In this document: positions 1 to 9,457 of the stretch, in pieces
Numbering within the stretch: position 1 is the stretch's first letter
Layout of the letters: each line of letters begins with the position of its first letter
The notes under the pieces: generated by a model
Seen by the model: the letters and a program-made list of their open reading frames with translations, nothing else
What the model was told of the DNA's origin: nothing
The model's database searches: none
Assembly (NCBI RefSeq): GCF_002115785.1
Contig: NZ_JFJY01000004.1
Span: 248,001 to 312,000, forward strand
Direction of reading: 5' to 3'
DNA from: Thalassospira sp. MCCC 1A03138
GTDB lineage: Bacteria > Pseudomonadota > Alphaproteobacteria > Rhodospirillales > Thalassospiraceae
Length of the DNA: 64,000 nt
Translations under genes and position numbers: made by a program

Positions 1-277
1 CAACCGTGGTGCCCATCTTGACGGCTTCGATTTTCTCGGCCGGGATTTTCTCGCCCGCCGGGACGTCAAGCAATTCGCGAATGCCCTGAATGGCGGCATC
101 GGCATAACGTTCCGGATTTTCCGACAGCAGCTTGTGCGTCAGAAGGCTGCCATCGGGCTTGCGCGCGACAATATCGGTAAAGGTACCGCCACGGTCGATC
201 CAGAACTGCCATTTCGGCTGTCCCGTCGTCTGATCAGTGGTTTGCGAAGCGGACGAATTTTGGGTGTGCGAAGCCAT
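1..277 (-). CDS. 5-oxoprolinase / hydantoinase subunit A, N-terminal part (cut by window start)
   Basis: The reverse strand from an ATG at 277 encodes about 92 residues that run off the window. After a short polar leader, residues about 25-45 read [20 protein letters not shown]. This is the hallmark N-terminal phosphate-binding segment (DRGGTFTD) of the hydantoinase A / 5-oxoprolinase ATPase family. It is followed by [13 protein letters not shown], which is typical of the fused OplAH type. A GGAG site precedes the ATG. These enzymes open 5-oxoproline or hydantoin rings with ATP in the cytoplasm. The gene is last in a leftward run behind dctP, dctQ and dctM, so the TRAP carrier may import its substrate (inference). 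The C-terminal part is not visible, so HyuA alone cannot be told from the HyuA-HyuB fusion. Confidence 0.85.
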   Translation of the reverse strand, partial: MASHTQNSSASQTTDQTTGQPKWQFWIDRGGTFTDIVARKPDGSLLTHKLLSENPERYADAAIQGIRELLDVPAGEKIPAEKIEAVKMGTTV

Positions 278-345
278 GATGCTTACTCCTTCAGCATCGT
301 ATTCAAACAAATCTTGCGAATGCGCCGACCGTTAAACGGCGCGGG

Positions 346-1647
346 TCAGCCGTTCATTTTCTGCGGAAGCCAGGTGGCGATTTCGGGGAAGACCGTAATC
401 AGCAAAACCGCCAGCAACAGCAGGAAGAAGAACGGCAGGGAAGCCCGTGCAATGGAAAACAGGTTTTTGCCTGTCAGCCCTTGCAGAACAAAAAGATTGA
501 AACCGACCGGCGGGGTGATCTGCGACATTTCGACCACCAGCACCACATAGATGCCAAACCACAAAAGATCGATCCCGGCGGCCTGCACCATCGGCAGGAT
601 CACCGACGTGGTCAGAACCACCACCGAAATCCCGTCAAGGAAGCAGCCCAGCACGATAAAGAACACCGTCAGCGCGGCAAGCAACGCATAGGGCGAAAGG
701 TTCATTTCCGCGATCCATGCCGCAAGTTCGCGCGGAATGCCGGTAAAGCCCATGGTGACGGTCAACACCGCCGCCCCGGCAAGGATGAAACCGATCATGC
801 ACGATGTGCGCGTCGCCCCCATCAGGCCATCGATAAAGCTTGCCCGGTTAAGCGACCCGCTGATCGCCGACAGGATCAGCGCACCGACCACGCCAAAGGC
901 CGCGGCCTCCGTCGGGGTGGCAATCCCGCCATAGATCGACCCGATCACCGCAGCAATCAGCGCGATCACCGGGATCAGGCGACCGGACGCCCGGACCTTT
1001 TCCATAAAGCCCATATCCGGCCCGGCAGGCGGCATCTTGTCCTTGTTCGCCGTCGCCCAGATCATGACAAAGCCCATGAACAGAATGATCAGCATCGCAC
1101 CGGGCAGGATGCCGGCAATAAACAGGCGCGCAATCGAAAGCTCCGCCGAAACGCCATACACGATCAGGATGATCGAGGGCGGGATCAGAAGCCCAAGCGT
1201 CCCCGACCCGGCCAGCGTGCCAAGGATCAGCTTGTCGGCATAACCCTGCTTGCGCAGTTCCGGGATCGACATCCGGCCAATCGTGGCAGCCGTTGCCGCC
1301 GACGAACCTGATACGGCGGCAAAAATCCCGCAGCCCAGAATATTGACATGCAGCAACCGCCCCGGAAGCTTGTTCAGCCACGGTGCAAGACCGGTAAACA
1401 TGTCCTCGGACAGCCGTGACCGGAACAGGATTTCACCCATCCAGATAAACAGCGGCAGCGGTGCCAGCGACCAGCTTGCAAGCCCCGACCACGCGGTTGT
1501 CGCGATGATCGGTCCGGTCTGCGCACTGGTAAAGAATTCAAGTCCGATGACACCGACCGCAAATAACGACAATGCCACCCAAAGCCCCGCCCCAAGGAAC
1601 AGGAACATCAACCCCATAAGGATCAGGCCGATTTCAAGTACTTCCAT
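346..1647 (-). CDS. TRAP transporter large permease, DctM family
   Basis: The 433-residue protein is strongly hydrophobic, with about 12 membrane segments. It has the DctM signatures GSSAATAATIGRM (residues about 114-126), the following SGTLGLLIPPSIILIVYG segment, and IATPTEAAAFGV. It forms the ion-coupled transport channel of a tripartite TRAP carrier in the inner membrane and works with the DctQ protein encoded 10 bases upstream and the periplasmic DctP protein. Length and motifs are normal for the family. Substrate is not shown by the permease; the 5-oxoprolinase gene downstream hints at 5-oxoproline or a related cyclic amide (inference). Confidence 0.92.
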   Translation of the reverse strand: MEVLEIGLILMGLMFLFLGAGLWVALSLFAVGVIGLEFFTSAQTGPIIATTAWSGLASWSLAPLPLFIWMGEILFRSRLSEDMFTGLAPWLNKLPGRLLHVNILGCGIFAAVSGSSAATAATIGRMSIPELRKQGYADKLILGTLAGSGTLGLLIPPSIILIVYGVSAELSIARLFIAGILPGAMLIILFMGFVMIWATANKDKMPPAGPDMGFMEKVRASGRLIPVIALIAAVIGSIYGGIATPTEAAAFGVVGALILSAISGSLNRASFIDGLMGATRTSCMIGFILAGAAVLTVTMGFTGIPRELAAWIAEMNLSPYALLAALTVFFIVLGCFLDGISVVVLTTSVILPMVQAAGIDLLWFGIYVVLVVEMSQITPPVGFNLFVLQGLTGKNLFSIARASLPFFFLLLLAVLLITVFPEIATWLPQKMNG

Positions 1648-1657
1648 GACCGTCCCC

Positions 1658-2170
1658 CTATTCCGTCAGTTCGCTGGCTTCGCGCGATGCAAATCCGGGT
1701 GCACGACCGCGCGCCACATCAAACAATGCTTCGAGCATGGCGATGGTAAAAACAATCAGTCCAAAGGCCATCGCCGCTTGCGGGATCCACAATGGAAAGG
1801 CCAGAACACCGGGCGACGTATCGCCATACGAAAAACTTTCCTCGGCCAGCACGGCCATCCAATAGGCAAAATACCCGCCCAGGAAACTTGCTAGCGCCAA
1901 AGTGATGCTTTCAACCACCCGGCGCACGCCGCCCTTAAGGTGGGATAACACGATCAGAACCCGGATATGCGTACCCGCCCGAAGTGCCGGACCAAGCGCC
2001 AGAAACGTCCCCGCCGCAAGCGAGAAACCGGCAAGCTCATTGGCATCATGCACGGCAATTCCGATAAACCGGCCCAGCGACGACGCCAGGATCAGCAATG
2101 CGATGGCAACCAGAAAAATGGCTGCTAACCCCGCACTGAATTTGAACAAATAATCTAATGATCTGCGCAC
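1658..2170 (-). CDS. TRAP transporter small permease, DctQ family
   Basis: The 170-residue protein has four predicted membrane helices, the usual DctQ layout. Residues from about 12 form the first helix (FSAGLAAIFLVAIALLILAS). A central stretch, FSLAAGTFLALGPALRAGTHIRV, carries the conserved small-residue and arginine pattern of DctQ. The start is a GTG at 2170 with AGGGGA six bases upstream. The gene lies between dctP (127-base gap holding a hairpin) and dctM (10-base gap), so all three are probably one transcript. It is the small membrane subunit that pairs with DctM. Confidence 0.9.
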   Translation of the reverse strand: MRRSLDYLFKFSAGLAAIFLVAIALLILASSLGRFIGIAVHDANELAGFSLAAGTFLALGPALRAGTHIRVLIVLSHLKGGVRRVVESITLALASFLGGYFAYWMAVLAEESFSYGDTSPGVLAFPLWIPQAAMAFGLIVFTIAMLEALFDVARGRAPGFASREASELTE

Positions 2171-2252
2171 AGCAGTCCCCTTTCCGCCCGCGGGATTTCC
2201 CAGTGGTGGCTGACAATACGGACAGTCATATCATGAATTTCGGCGGGGCGTC

Positions 2253-2280
2253 CCGATCCGGGCATCTTCACCCGGATCGG
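2253..2280 (-). other. intercistronic hairpin between dctP and dctQ
   Basis: A perfect 10-base inverted repeat, CCGATCCGGG / CCCGGATCGG, with an 8-base loop lies 17 bases past the dctP stop and before dctQ. No T-tract follows on the minus strand, so it looks more like an mRNA-stabilising or attenuating structure than a full terminator. It would help make more binding protein than permease (inference). Confidence 0.65.
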
Positions 2281-2297
2281 AAAAGTCGGTTCGTCGC

Positions 2298-3272
2298 TTA
2301 CTTTTTATAAGCGTCGATGATGGCGGCACCGGCATCACCTGCTTCGGCCTGCCAATCGGCAACCATCTGATCGCCAACCTTGGCAAGACCGGCTTTCAGC
2401 TCGTCACTCGGTGCGGCAACATTCATGCCGTTATCGGCCAGAACCTTTTTCTTCTCGTCGGTTTCGGCCATGCTCATTTCCCAGCCACGCGTTTCGGCCT
2501 TGGCAGCTGCGTCCATGACGGCTTTCTGCACTTCCGGCGAAAGGGCATCAAATGCCTTGGCATTGACGATCACCATGTTTTTCGGAAGCCATGCCTGAAC
2601 GTCATAGAAATTCTGCACAAAGTCCCATGCCTTGGAATTCGCACCGGTCGACGGCGAGGTCATCATCGCTTCGACAATGCCGGTCGCAAAGGCGGTCGGG
2701 ATTTCCGGAACTTCCACCTGGGTGCCGACCATGCCGGTCAGATCTGCCAGTTTCGACGTTGCCGAGTTATAGGCACGGAACTTCATGCCTTTAAGGTCTT
2801 CGACCGAATTAACCGGCTTTGCGGTATAAAGACCCTGTGCTGGCCATGCGACCGCATAAAGGACTTTAAGGCCATCACCGGCCAGTTTTTCTTCAATCGC
2901 CGGGCGCGATGCTTCCCAAAGCTTTTTGGCTTCGTCATAGCTGGTCGCAAGGAACGGGATCGCGTCAACGCCGTAAATCGGGTCTTCATTCGACAAAAGC
3001 GAAATCAGGGTTTCGCCCGCCGGAACCAGACCGCGCTGCACCGAACGCTTGATGTCCGGGTGCTTGAACAGCGAACCACCGGAATGAACGGTGATGTCCA
3101 GTTCACCGCCGGTCGCTTCTTTCACGTCCTTGGCAAATTCGATGATGTTCTGGGTGTGGAATGTCGCATCCGGATACGGGGTCGCCATATCCCATTTTTC
3201 GGCGGCCATGGCAAAACCGGCCGACATCGTGATGGCCGCAACTGCAACGGTGGAAAGTGCCTTTTTAAGCAT
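2298..3272 (-). CDS. TRAP transporter periplasmic binding protein, DctP family
   Basis: The 324-residue protein opens with a clean Sec signal peptide (MLKKALSTVAVAAITMSAGF, cleavage after AMA). The mature start, EKWDMATPYPDATFHTQNI, is typical of DctP-type solute receptors. The segment GMKFRAYNSATSKLADLTG holds the conserved arginine that clamps a substrate carboxylate in this family. GGGAGA lies before the ATG at 3272. The protein captures an organic acid in the periplasm and hands it to DctQM encoded downstream. It is the first gene of the leftward operon ending in the 5-oxoprolinase gene, so 5-oxoproline is a reasonable substrate guess, unproven. Confidence 0.93.
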   Translation of the reverse strand: MLKKALSTVAVAAITMSAGFAMAAEKWDMATPYPDATFHTQNIIEFAKDVKEATGGELDITVHSGGSLFKHPDIKRSVQRGLVPAGETLISLLSNEDPIYGVDAIPFLATSYDEAKKLWEASRPAIEEKLAGDGLKVLYAVAWPAQGLYTAKPVNSVEDLKGMKFRAYNSATSKLADLTGMVGTQVEVPEIPTAFATGIVEAMMTSPSTGANSKAWDFVQNFYDVQAWLPKNMVIVNAKAFDALSPEVQKAVMDAAAKAETRGWEMSMAETDEKKKVLADNGMNVAAPSDELKAGLAKVGDQMVADWQAEAGDAGAAIIDAYKK

Positions 3273-3532
3273 CAGTCAAGTCTCCCTGTGTGTGATGAGG
3301 CCGACATGCATTTTTTCGCGCATCTCGTGACTCCGAAGTAGCCTCCCAACAGAACGGTCACATTTTACTGATAAATTGTCAATGTTATTTCATGGCTGAT
3401 ATGCAAAATGCGGGAAACTACGCATGATATGGTGCCCAGACCCGCCCTGACAGAGCGCGCCATCAATATGATATTCCTCGATTTATGGCCGTGTGCTAGG
3501 CTCCGCGCAAATAACAAACAGGGAGAAAGCCC
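3273..3532. promoter_or_regulatory. divergent promoter region between dctP and the SDR gene
   Basis: This 260-base spacer separates two divergent genes and has no convincing ORF. Near 3370-3400 it is AT-rich and on the minus strand contains TTGACA, a good -35 element for dctP, although no clear -10 was found at the right spacing. The right end carries GGGAGAAAG before the GTG start of the SDR gene. No operator-like palindrome stood out. Confidence 0.4.
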
Positions 3533-4282
3533 GTGCATGATCTTTCGGGGAAATCAGTCTGGATCACTGGTGCCGGCAGCGGCATCGGCGAGGCAATCGC
3601 AAAATCGCTTGCGGCGGCAGGTGCCCGGGTGGCGCTTTCTGCGCGCCGCGAAGAAACACTCCAGCAGGTCGCAAACGAAATCACCTCAGATGGCGGAAAG
3701 GTCGAAATCCATCCGCTTGATATCAGCAACAGCGATCAGGTCGCGGACGCCGCCCGTAACATTCAAAATTCCTTTGGGCAGATCAACGTCCTGATCAATT
3801 GCGCCGGGATGAATACCCCCAAACGGCACTGGCGCGATCTTGATATTGCCGACTGGCACCGCATTGTTTCGGTCAATCTCAATGGTGTGGCGAACACGGT
3901 TTGCGCGACCCTGCCCTTCATGCGCGCGCAAAAGGACGGACTGATCATCAATATCGCATCCTGGGCGGCAAAACATGAATTCCCTGTCGCAGGCCCGGCC
4001 TATGTCGCGTCCAAACGTGGCGTTGTCGACCTGTCGCACAGCATCAATCAGGAAGAAATGCACAACAATATCCGTTGCTGCTGCATAAGCCCCGGTGAAG
4101 TCGCCACCCCGATCCTTGATCAGCGCCCCGTCCCGATCAAAGAAGACGAACGCGCCCTGATGCTAAAGCCCGACGATCTGGCCGACATGGTCGCCTATGT
4201 CGTCGCAGCCCCCAAACGGGTCTGCTTCAACGAAATCGTCATGTCCCCGACCCATAACCGAACGCTTCTACCGCAGCCCTAA
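3533..4282 (+). CDS. short-chain dehydrogenase/reductase (SDR)
   Basis: The 249-residue classical SDR has the cofactor motif TGAGSGIG (residues about 12-19), INCAG in place of the usual NNAG, and YVASK as the catalytic Tyr-x3-Lys with a Ser (NIASW) upstream. The start is GTG at 3533, set by GGGAGAAAG five bases upstream. A basic residue pattern (SARREE) after the second strand favours NADP(H). It acts on an unknown carbonyl or alcohol in the cytoplasm. It stands alone, divergent from the TRAP operon and convergent with the MarR-type gene, so it may act on a substrate of that operon (inference). The C-terminus CFNEIVMSPTHNR is like that of YdfG / serine dehydrogenase-type SDRs. Confidence 0.88.
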   Translation: MHDLSGKSVWITGAGSGIGEAIAKSLAAAGARVALSARREETLQQVANEITSDGGKVEIHPLDISNSDQVADAARNIQNSFGQINVLINCAGMNTPKRHWRDLDIADWHRIVSVNLNGVANTVCATLPFMRAQKDGLIINIASWAAKHEFPVAGPAYVASKRGVVDLSHSINQEEMHNNIRCCCISPGEVATPILDQRPVPIKEDERALMLKPDDLADMVAYVVAAPKRVCFNEIVMSPTHNRTLLPQP

Positions 4283-4294
4283 CGCAGACATGAA

Positions 4295-4327
4295 AAAGGC
4301 AGCCCCGATAACCATCGTGCTGCCTTT
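4295..4327. terminator. bidirectional rho-independent terminator
   Basis: AAAGGCAGC / GCTGCCTTT form a 9-base stem between the convergent SDR and MarR-type genes. The hairpin has A-rich sequence on the left and T-rich sequence (TTTCATCTTCTT) on the right, so it could stop transcription from both sides. Confidence 0.75.
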
Positions 4328-4359
4328 CATCTTCTTCCCAGAAACCCCCGATCAAATGA

Positions 4360-4884
4360 TCACATTGCACTTGCCGCACGCGATGCCTGATCATAAACGC
4401 CCGAAATCGCACGCAGCGTCTTGGCCACATCGCCGACTTCCTCGTGATTGACGCCCAGCCGCTGGAACGTCTCCACCAGACAGGCCTCACGCACTTCGCG
4501 GTATTTCTCGCACATCTCGCGGCCTTCCTTGGTCGTCGAATAATGCACTTCCTTGCCGCGCTTGATCCCGTCAACCAGCCCCAGCTTGCGCAGTTTCTTA
4601 AGCGAGTAATTGACCAGATGGCTGTCTTCGACATTCAGAACGAAACAGACCTCCGACAGGCTTTTTTCCCGCTCGCGTGAATTGACGTTATGCAGAACAA
4701 GGATATCAAGAACCGAAACATCGGGCATGCCCGCCGCCCGCATGCAGCGCACCATCCAGCGGTTAAACGCATTGCCCGACAGGATCAGGGCAAATTCAAG
4801 CTCGGAAAGCTCGGCAGCACGTTCCGAAACAAGATGTGACGATGATACGATACGTGGTTTGTCGGTCCGTGGTGTGTCGGTCAT
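4360..4884 (-). CDS. MarR-like winged-helix transcriptional regulator
   Basis: From the ATG at 4884 (AGGAA six bases upstream) the protein has 174 residues. An in-frame upstream ATG at 4935 lacks a good ribosome site. Residues about 50-130 form a winged helix: DVSVLDILVLHNVNSRER, then LSEVCFVLNVEDSHLVNYSLKKL as the recognition helix-turn-helix, then LVDGIKRGKEVHYSTT as the wing. This matches the predicted winged-helix group related to MarR. It probably controls neighbouring transport or metabolic genes, but the sequence shows no clear target. The gene converges on the SDR gene and shares its terminator. Confidence 0.78.
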   Translation of the reverse strand: MTDTPRTDKPRIVSSSHLVSERAAELSELEFALILSGNAFNRWMVRCMRAAGMPDVSVLDILVLHNVNSREREKSLSEVCFVLNVEDSHLVNYSLKKLRKLGLVDGIKRGKEVHYSTTKEGREMCEKYREVREACLVETFQRLGVNHEEVGDVAKTLRAISGVYDQASRAASAM

Positions 4885-4965
4885 GCGGCGTTCCTGAAAT
4901 CCCGTTGTTAACTTTCGCGATGCGCTTTGTGGCATTCACTTATACGCTTTGTCGGGATTTTATCG

Positions 4966-4997
4966 CAAAAAAAGCAGCCTGGACAAGGCCAGGCTGC
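4966..4997 (-). terminator. rho-independent terminator of the first chemoreceptor gene
   Basis: On the minus strand a 9-base stem, GCAGCCTGG / CCAGGCTGC, with a 6-base loop is followed directly by TTTTTTT. It lies 24 bases past the stop of the receptor gene at 5021. Confidence 0.88.
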
Positions 4998-5020
4998 ACA
5001 TTAATGTCGACGTTTCGCTA

Positions 5021-6985
5021 TCAAAGTGATCGCATGCGTTCCAGGAACCCGTCGATCTGACCGCGCAAATGCCCGTTTTGGGTACCAAGATTATCGGCCG
5101 AAACATTCACATCATTGGCGGCAACATTGGTATCTGCCACTGCGGCGGATACCCCCTGCATGGCGGCCGATATTTCCTCGGTCCCGGCGGCGGCCTGCTC
5201 AACATTCTGCGAAATCTCGCTGGTCGCAACCGTCTGCTGTTCGACTGCGGCGGCAACCGCAGCGGCCCGTTCGCTGATGTCCGAAATCATCCGGACGATT
5301 TCATCGATCGCCTCCACGGCCAATCCGGTTGCCTGCTGGATACCGTTGATCTGACTGGTAATGTCCTCGGTTGCCTTTGCCGTCTGGTTGGCAAGGTTCT
5401 TGACCTCGCTTGCCACAACCGCAAACCCCTTGCCGGCATCGCCTGCACGGGCGGCCTCGATGGTGGCGTTCAGTGCCAGAAGGTTGGTCTGCCCGGCGAT
5501 ATCGCTGATCAGGCCAATCACTTCCCCGATCTTGAGCGCCGCATCATTCAGCCCCTGAATGTTTTCATTGGTATGGCGTGCACGTTCGGTTGCCGATTGC
5601 GCCATGTTCGATGTTTCACTGACCTGACCGGAAATCTCGTTGATGGATGCCGCAAGTTCGGTCGCCGCCGTCGCGACAAGCTGCACATTGGCCGATGCCT
5701 CTTCTGTTCCCGACGATACCGCCAGTGACTGGGTTGCCGCAGTATCCGCACTCCTGCGAAGCACATTTGACACCATGTGCAATTGCTCGACCGCGCCGCC
5801 AACCTCGGCCATCACGGTAACAACGGCCTCATCAAATTCGCGAATGTACTTTTCCTGAGTTTCCATGCGTTTGCGCCGTTTTTCATCCTCGGCACGCTGA
5901 GCAGCTTCAAGCTTGACGCGCTCGATGCCATTTTCGCGAAACACCAGAACCGCCCGACCCATCGTGCCGATCTCATCGGCCCGATTGACTTCGTTGATCT
6001 CGACATCAAAATCGTTTTCCGCCAGCCGGGTCATTTTGACGGTCAATCCGGAAATAGCACGCACGATCGCCTTTGACAGCAAGACCGACAGCACCAGCAA
6101 CGCCAATGCGCCAACCGCAAACATCACCACCGTCGTGATCAGGCTGCGGCGCGAAATCGCTTCGGCCTCGGCCTTCATCGCCGTTGAAATGGCGGTAATA
6201 TCGACACTCAGCTGCTGAAGAACCGGTTCGGCCTCGGCGTAATAATCGCTAAGCTTGGTTAATTCTTCCTCGCGCTTGAGGATACCGTCGGCCAGCGCCT
6301 TGAAATCCGTTACATAGGACTTCATAAGCCCTGCAATTTTCTGCTTTTCGGCAGCGGGAATACTGTCTGCCGCGGCCAGTGCCGGGCCGAATTCCGCCAG
6401 ACGGTCATCTATCCGCGTGACATATTTCGGATCAATTCGCGCCAGAAAATCCTTCTCGTGGCGGCGCATCATCAACATGATGATTGTCAGCTTGTCGGCC
6501 TTGTACTGGTCCAGTGCTTCTTCGACGTTGTGTACGGACGCACGCAGACTGCCAAGCAGGCCACTTTCTTCACTCAAACCAATTTTCTGCTGCAAATCAG
6601 CGATGATTTCGAACTGCGATGCATAATTGTCAAAGGAAGTCGAAATCAGCGAAATCTGATCATCAAACCGATCAAGAGCCGGATCACCAGCCAGCTTGTT
6701 CAAACCAGCCTGAACAATCTTGACTGTTTCAGCATGGTCGGCTGCATATTTTTCATCCAATCGCAGCAGAAAGTCCTTTTCACGCCTACGCGCATTCAGG
6801 AACTCCCGGGCGATCTCGTCAACGATCAGTCGGTCATCAAGTGCTTCCTCGGCAGTCGTTTCCGCAGTTTGGCGTTGGTAATCAGAAACAAACAGCACCA
6901 CGGCAACGATCGCAAAAATAGAAAGCGCAGCTAACCCTATCAGCGAAATCTGATAGATCAGCTTCATACGAGACAAAAAGCTCAT
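5021..6985 (-). CDS. methyl-accepting chemotaxis protein with HBM-type sensor domain
   Basis: The 654-residue receptor has membrane helix 1 at about residues 13-33 and a periplasmic all-helical region of about 245 residues. That region contains two [15 protein letters not shown] segments ([17 protein letters not shown] and [15 protein letters not shown]), the mark of the helical bimodular (HBM) ligand domain. Membrane helix 2 is near 283-305 and is followed by a HAMP domain ([15 protein letters not shown]). The cytoplasmic signalling hairpin has the conserved tip [20 protein letters not shown]. There is no C-terminal CheR-tethering pentapeptide (it ends ERMRSL). HBM receptors sense small organic acids, so TCA intermediates are a fair guess. 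A close paralogue follows upstream, and each has its own terminator. Confidence 0.95.
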   Translation of the reverse strand: MSFLSRMKLIYQISLIGLAALSIFAIVAVVLFVSDYQRQTAETTAEEALDDRLIVDEIAREFLNARRREKDFLLRLDEKYAADHAETVKIVQAGLNKLAGDPALDRFDDQISLISTSFDNYASQFEIIADLQQKIGLSEESGLLGSLRASVHNVEEALDQYKADKLTIIMLMMRRHEKDFLARIDPKYVTRIDDRLAEFGPALAAADSIPAAEKQKIAGLMKSYVTDFKALADGILKREEELTKLSDYYAEAEPVLQQLSVDITAISTAMKAEAEAISRRSLITTVVMFAVGALALLVLSVLLSKAIVRAISGLTVKMTRLAENDFDVEINEVNRADEIGTMGRAVLVFRENGIERVKLEAAQRAEDEKRRKRMETQEKYIREFDEAVVTVMAEVGGAVEQLHMVSNVLRRSADTAATQSLAVSSGTEEASANVQLVATAATELAASINEISGQVSETSNMAQSATERARHTNENIQGLNDAALKIGEVIGLISDIAGQTNLLALNATIEAARAGDAGKGFAVVASEVKNLANQTAKATEDITSQINGIQQATGLAVEAIDEIVRMISDISERAAAVAAAVEQQTVATSEISQNVEQAAAGTEEISAAMQGVSAAVADTNVAANDVNVSADNLGTQNGHLRGQIDGFLERMRSL

Positions 6986-7183
6986 AACATATCTCCCAAC
7001 GAGCCTAAAGGTAGACTCCGAAAACTAAACCTAAGTATATTTATACATCCTTTAGTATAGTTTTGCACGAGAATTTTGACCGGGCGTTCCAAATTGTTCT
7101 TTTTTGCTATCTTGGGCTGCACCGGGGGGTTTTCATCGCCGTATCTGTTACAGTTTTATGACAATAACGGTGGTCCAATAATG

Positions 7184-7214
7184 AAAAAAAGGCAGCCAGA
7201 GCGAGATGGCTGCC
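7184..7214 (-). terminator. rho-independent terminator of the second chemoreceptor gene
   Basis: On the minus strand GGCAGCCA / TGGCTGCC (8-base stem, 8-base loop) is followed by TTTTTTT. It lies just past the receptor gene whose stop is at 7238. The remaining spacer up to 6986 is AT-rich and probably holds the promoter of the first receptor gene. Confidence 0.87.
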
Positions 7215-7237
7215 TTGAAATAAAGCGACATGGATCG

Positions 7238-9232
7238 TCAAAGAGACCTCATGTGCTCCAGAAATGTATCAATCTGTCGGCGCAGACCGCCACTTTGTTC
7301 TCCCAGATTTTCGGCTGAACCGCGCACGTCACTTGCCGCTGCATTGGTATCGGATACCGCGCCCGATACCCCCTGCATGGCGGCTGAAATCTCGCTGGTG
7401 GCTGCTGCTGCCTGTTCGACATTCTGCGAAATCTCGCTGGTCGCCACGGTTTGCTGCTCAACGGCGGCGGCCACTGCCGATGCCCGTTCGCTGATATCGG
7501 TGATCATGCGAACGATTTCGTCAATCGCATCAACGGCCGAACGCGTCGCCTGCTGGATACCGGTGATCTGGGCTGAAATATCCTCCGTCGCCTTGGCGGT
7601 CTGATTGGCAAGGTTCTTGACCTCGCCTGCGACCACGGCAAATCCCTTGCCCGCGTCACCGGCGCGCGCCGCCTCGATGGTGGCATTCAGCGCCAGAAGG
7701 TTGGTCTGACCGGCAATATCATTGATCAGCCCGACAACCTCGCCAATGCGGATTGCCGCATCATTCAGGCCCTGAATGTCCTCATTCGTGCTTTGCGCGC
7801 GTTCACTGGCCGAAAGCGCCATGCTTGATGTTTCGGTCACCTGACCGGCAATCTCATGGATCGATGCCGAAAGCTCGGTCGCGGCCGTCGCGACAAGCTG
7901 CACGTTTGACGATGCTTCCTCGGTCCCGGCGGAAACCGCGCTGGATTGTTCGGTTGCTGTATTGGCGCTGTTGCGCAGGACCTCGGACACCGCATGCAAT
8001 TGCTCGACCGCGCTGCCAACCGCCGTCATCATCGTGACGACCTCGGTATCAAATTCGCGGATATAGCTTTCCTGCGTTTCAAACCGCTTGCGCTGGGCTT
8101 CTTCGGCGGCGCGCTGATCGGCTTCCAGTTTCTGGCGTTCCACCCCGTTTTCACGAAACACCAGAACCGCACGTGCCATTTCGCCGATTTCATCCTTGCG
8201 GTCGACCTCCCCCAGATCGACATCAAAATCATTCCCGGCAAGCCGCGTCATTTTGCCGGTCAGACCGCCAATCGCATGCACAATGGCGCGTGACAGAATG
8301 ATCGAAAACACCACCAGCAACACCGCACCAGCCACGAAAATCCCGATGGTCATCATCAACGCGGCTTTGGCAATCTGTTCGGTTTCTTTCTGAATACGCA
8401 CAACATTGGTGCCGATATCCGCACCAAGCTGTTCCAGAACCGGCTCGGCATTGCTGTAATGCGTGCTTAATTCTTCAAGGGCCGCTTCACGTTGCAGCAT
8501 GGTCGCCGACAGGGTTTTGAAATCCTCGACATAGGATTTCATCAGATCCCCCATCGATGCCTTCTTGTCATCCTTGATACTGGTCGCGGCATTCAGCGCC
8601 TTTAAAAACGCGGCAAGCTCGCTGTCCATCTGCGTGATGATTTCCGGATCGGGATGTGCAAGAAAATCCTTTTCAAGGCTGCGCATCTTCAACATGGTCA
8701 TCGACATGTCCTTGGTCTGGCTCAGACCCAGCATCGCCTCGAACTTGGCAACTTCCGCCAATGCATTTTCAATATTCTGTGCGGCCGTATGCAGGCGCCC
8801 CAAAAGCCCGCTCTGGCCATCAAGCCCGATGTCGCGCTGTAACGCGACGACCGTTTCAAACGAACTTGCGTAATTGTTGAATTCGGTCGTGATCAGGTCG
8901 ATATTTTCGCGAAATTCCGCCAATTGCGGATCGTTGCCCAGAACCTCAAGGCCGCTGCGAACCGCCCCCGCGGTTTCCGCATGGGCCACTACGAACTGTT
9001 CATCCAGACGCAGCAGAAAATCCTTTTCCCGACGCCTTGCATTCAGGAACTCGCGCGAAACCCGGTCGACAAGAATCTGATCGGCAATTGCGTCCGCCGC
9101 TTCCTGTTCGGCCGCCTTTCGCTGCCGGTCACTGACAAACAAAACCCCGGCAACGAAAACAAAAATAACCAGGGCCACCAGTCCAACCATCGATATCTGA
9201 TAGACCAGCCTCATCCGCGATAGAAATTTCAT
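7238..9232 (-). CDS. methyl-accepting chemotaxis protein with HBM-type sensor domain (paralogue)
   Basis: The start is the ATG at 9232 (protein [12 protein letters not shown], 664 residues), which lines up with the paralogue [12 protein letters not shown]. An ATG four codons upstream is also open. The layout is the same: a membrane helix at about 13-33, an HBM sensor with [17 protein letters not shown] and [15 protein letters not shown], helix 2 near 290, HAMP, and a signalling tip [18 protein letters not shown]. The C-terminal halves are almost the same as in the neighbour, whereas the sensor halves differ much more. This is what tandem duplication followed by ligand divergence would give. 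No CheR pentapeptide is present. GGGGGA precedes the start. Confidence 0.94.
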   Translation of the reverse strand: MKFLSRMRLVYQISMVGLVALVIFVFVAGVLFVSDRQRKAAEQEAADAIADQILVDRVSREFLNARRREKDFLLRLDEQFVVAHAETAGAVRSGLEVLGNDPQLAEFRENIDLITTEFNNYASSFETVVALQRDIGLDGQSGLLGRLHTAAQNIENALAEVAKFEAMLGLSQTKDMSMTMLKMRSLEKDFLAHPDPEIITQMDSELAAFLKALNAATSIKDDKKASMGDLMKSYVEDFKTLSATMLQREAALEELSTHYSNAEPVLEQLGADIGTNVVRIQKETEQIAKAALMMTIGIFVAGAVLLVVFSIILSRAIVHAIGGLTGKMTRLAGNDFDVDLGEVDRKDEIGEMARAVLVFRENGVERQKLEADQRAAEEAQRKRFETQESYIREFDTEVVTMMTAVGSAVEQLHAVSEVLRNSANTATEQSSAVSAGTEEASSNVQLVATAATELSASIHEIAGQVTETSSMALSASERAQSTNEDIQGLNDAAIRIGEVVGLINDIAGQTNLLALNATIEAARAGDAGKGFAVVAGEVKNLANQTAKATEDISAQITGIQQATRSAVDAIDEIVRMITDISERASAVAAAVEQQTVATSEISQNVEQAAAATSEISAAMQGVSGAVSDTNAAASDVRGSAENLGEQSGGLRRQIDTFLEHMRSL

Positions 9233-9457
9233 CTTTCCCCCCATTCATTATTTTTTCTGCGGTTAATTCAACCATAAGATTAATATTATTACGGAAAACG
9301 TAATATTCCAGATAAATGCCCCAAAAAGCCTGTTTCATAGACTTAAGCACTAGTATCGTCAGCCACCTGTACTATCTAATGCGCTTTGCCTGTCAGCCCC
9401 GAACCGTTCGGGCGCTGGATCAATGTCCTTTTCGCAACCAAGAGCCTGATCAAAAGC
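9233..9457. other. AT-rich divergent spacer
   Basis: This 225-base spacer separates the leftward receptor gene from the rightward djlA-like gene. It is AT-rich near 9245-9350 and must hold both promoters. A rightward frame is open from a TTG at 9386 into the djlA-like gene, but the family N-terminus argues for the later ATG. No RNA gene or repeat was seen. Confidence 0.4.

Noticed and set aside
481-1311. Long rightward frame opposite dctM
   Set aside because: It is the antisense of a clear membrane protein gene. Its His/Arg/Gln-rich product is the usual shadow of GC-rich codons.
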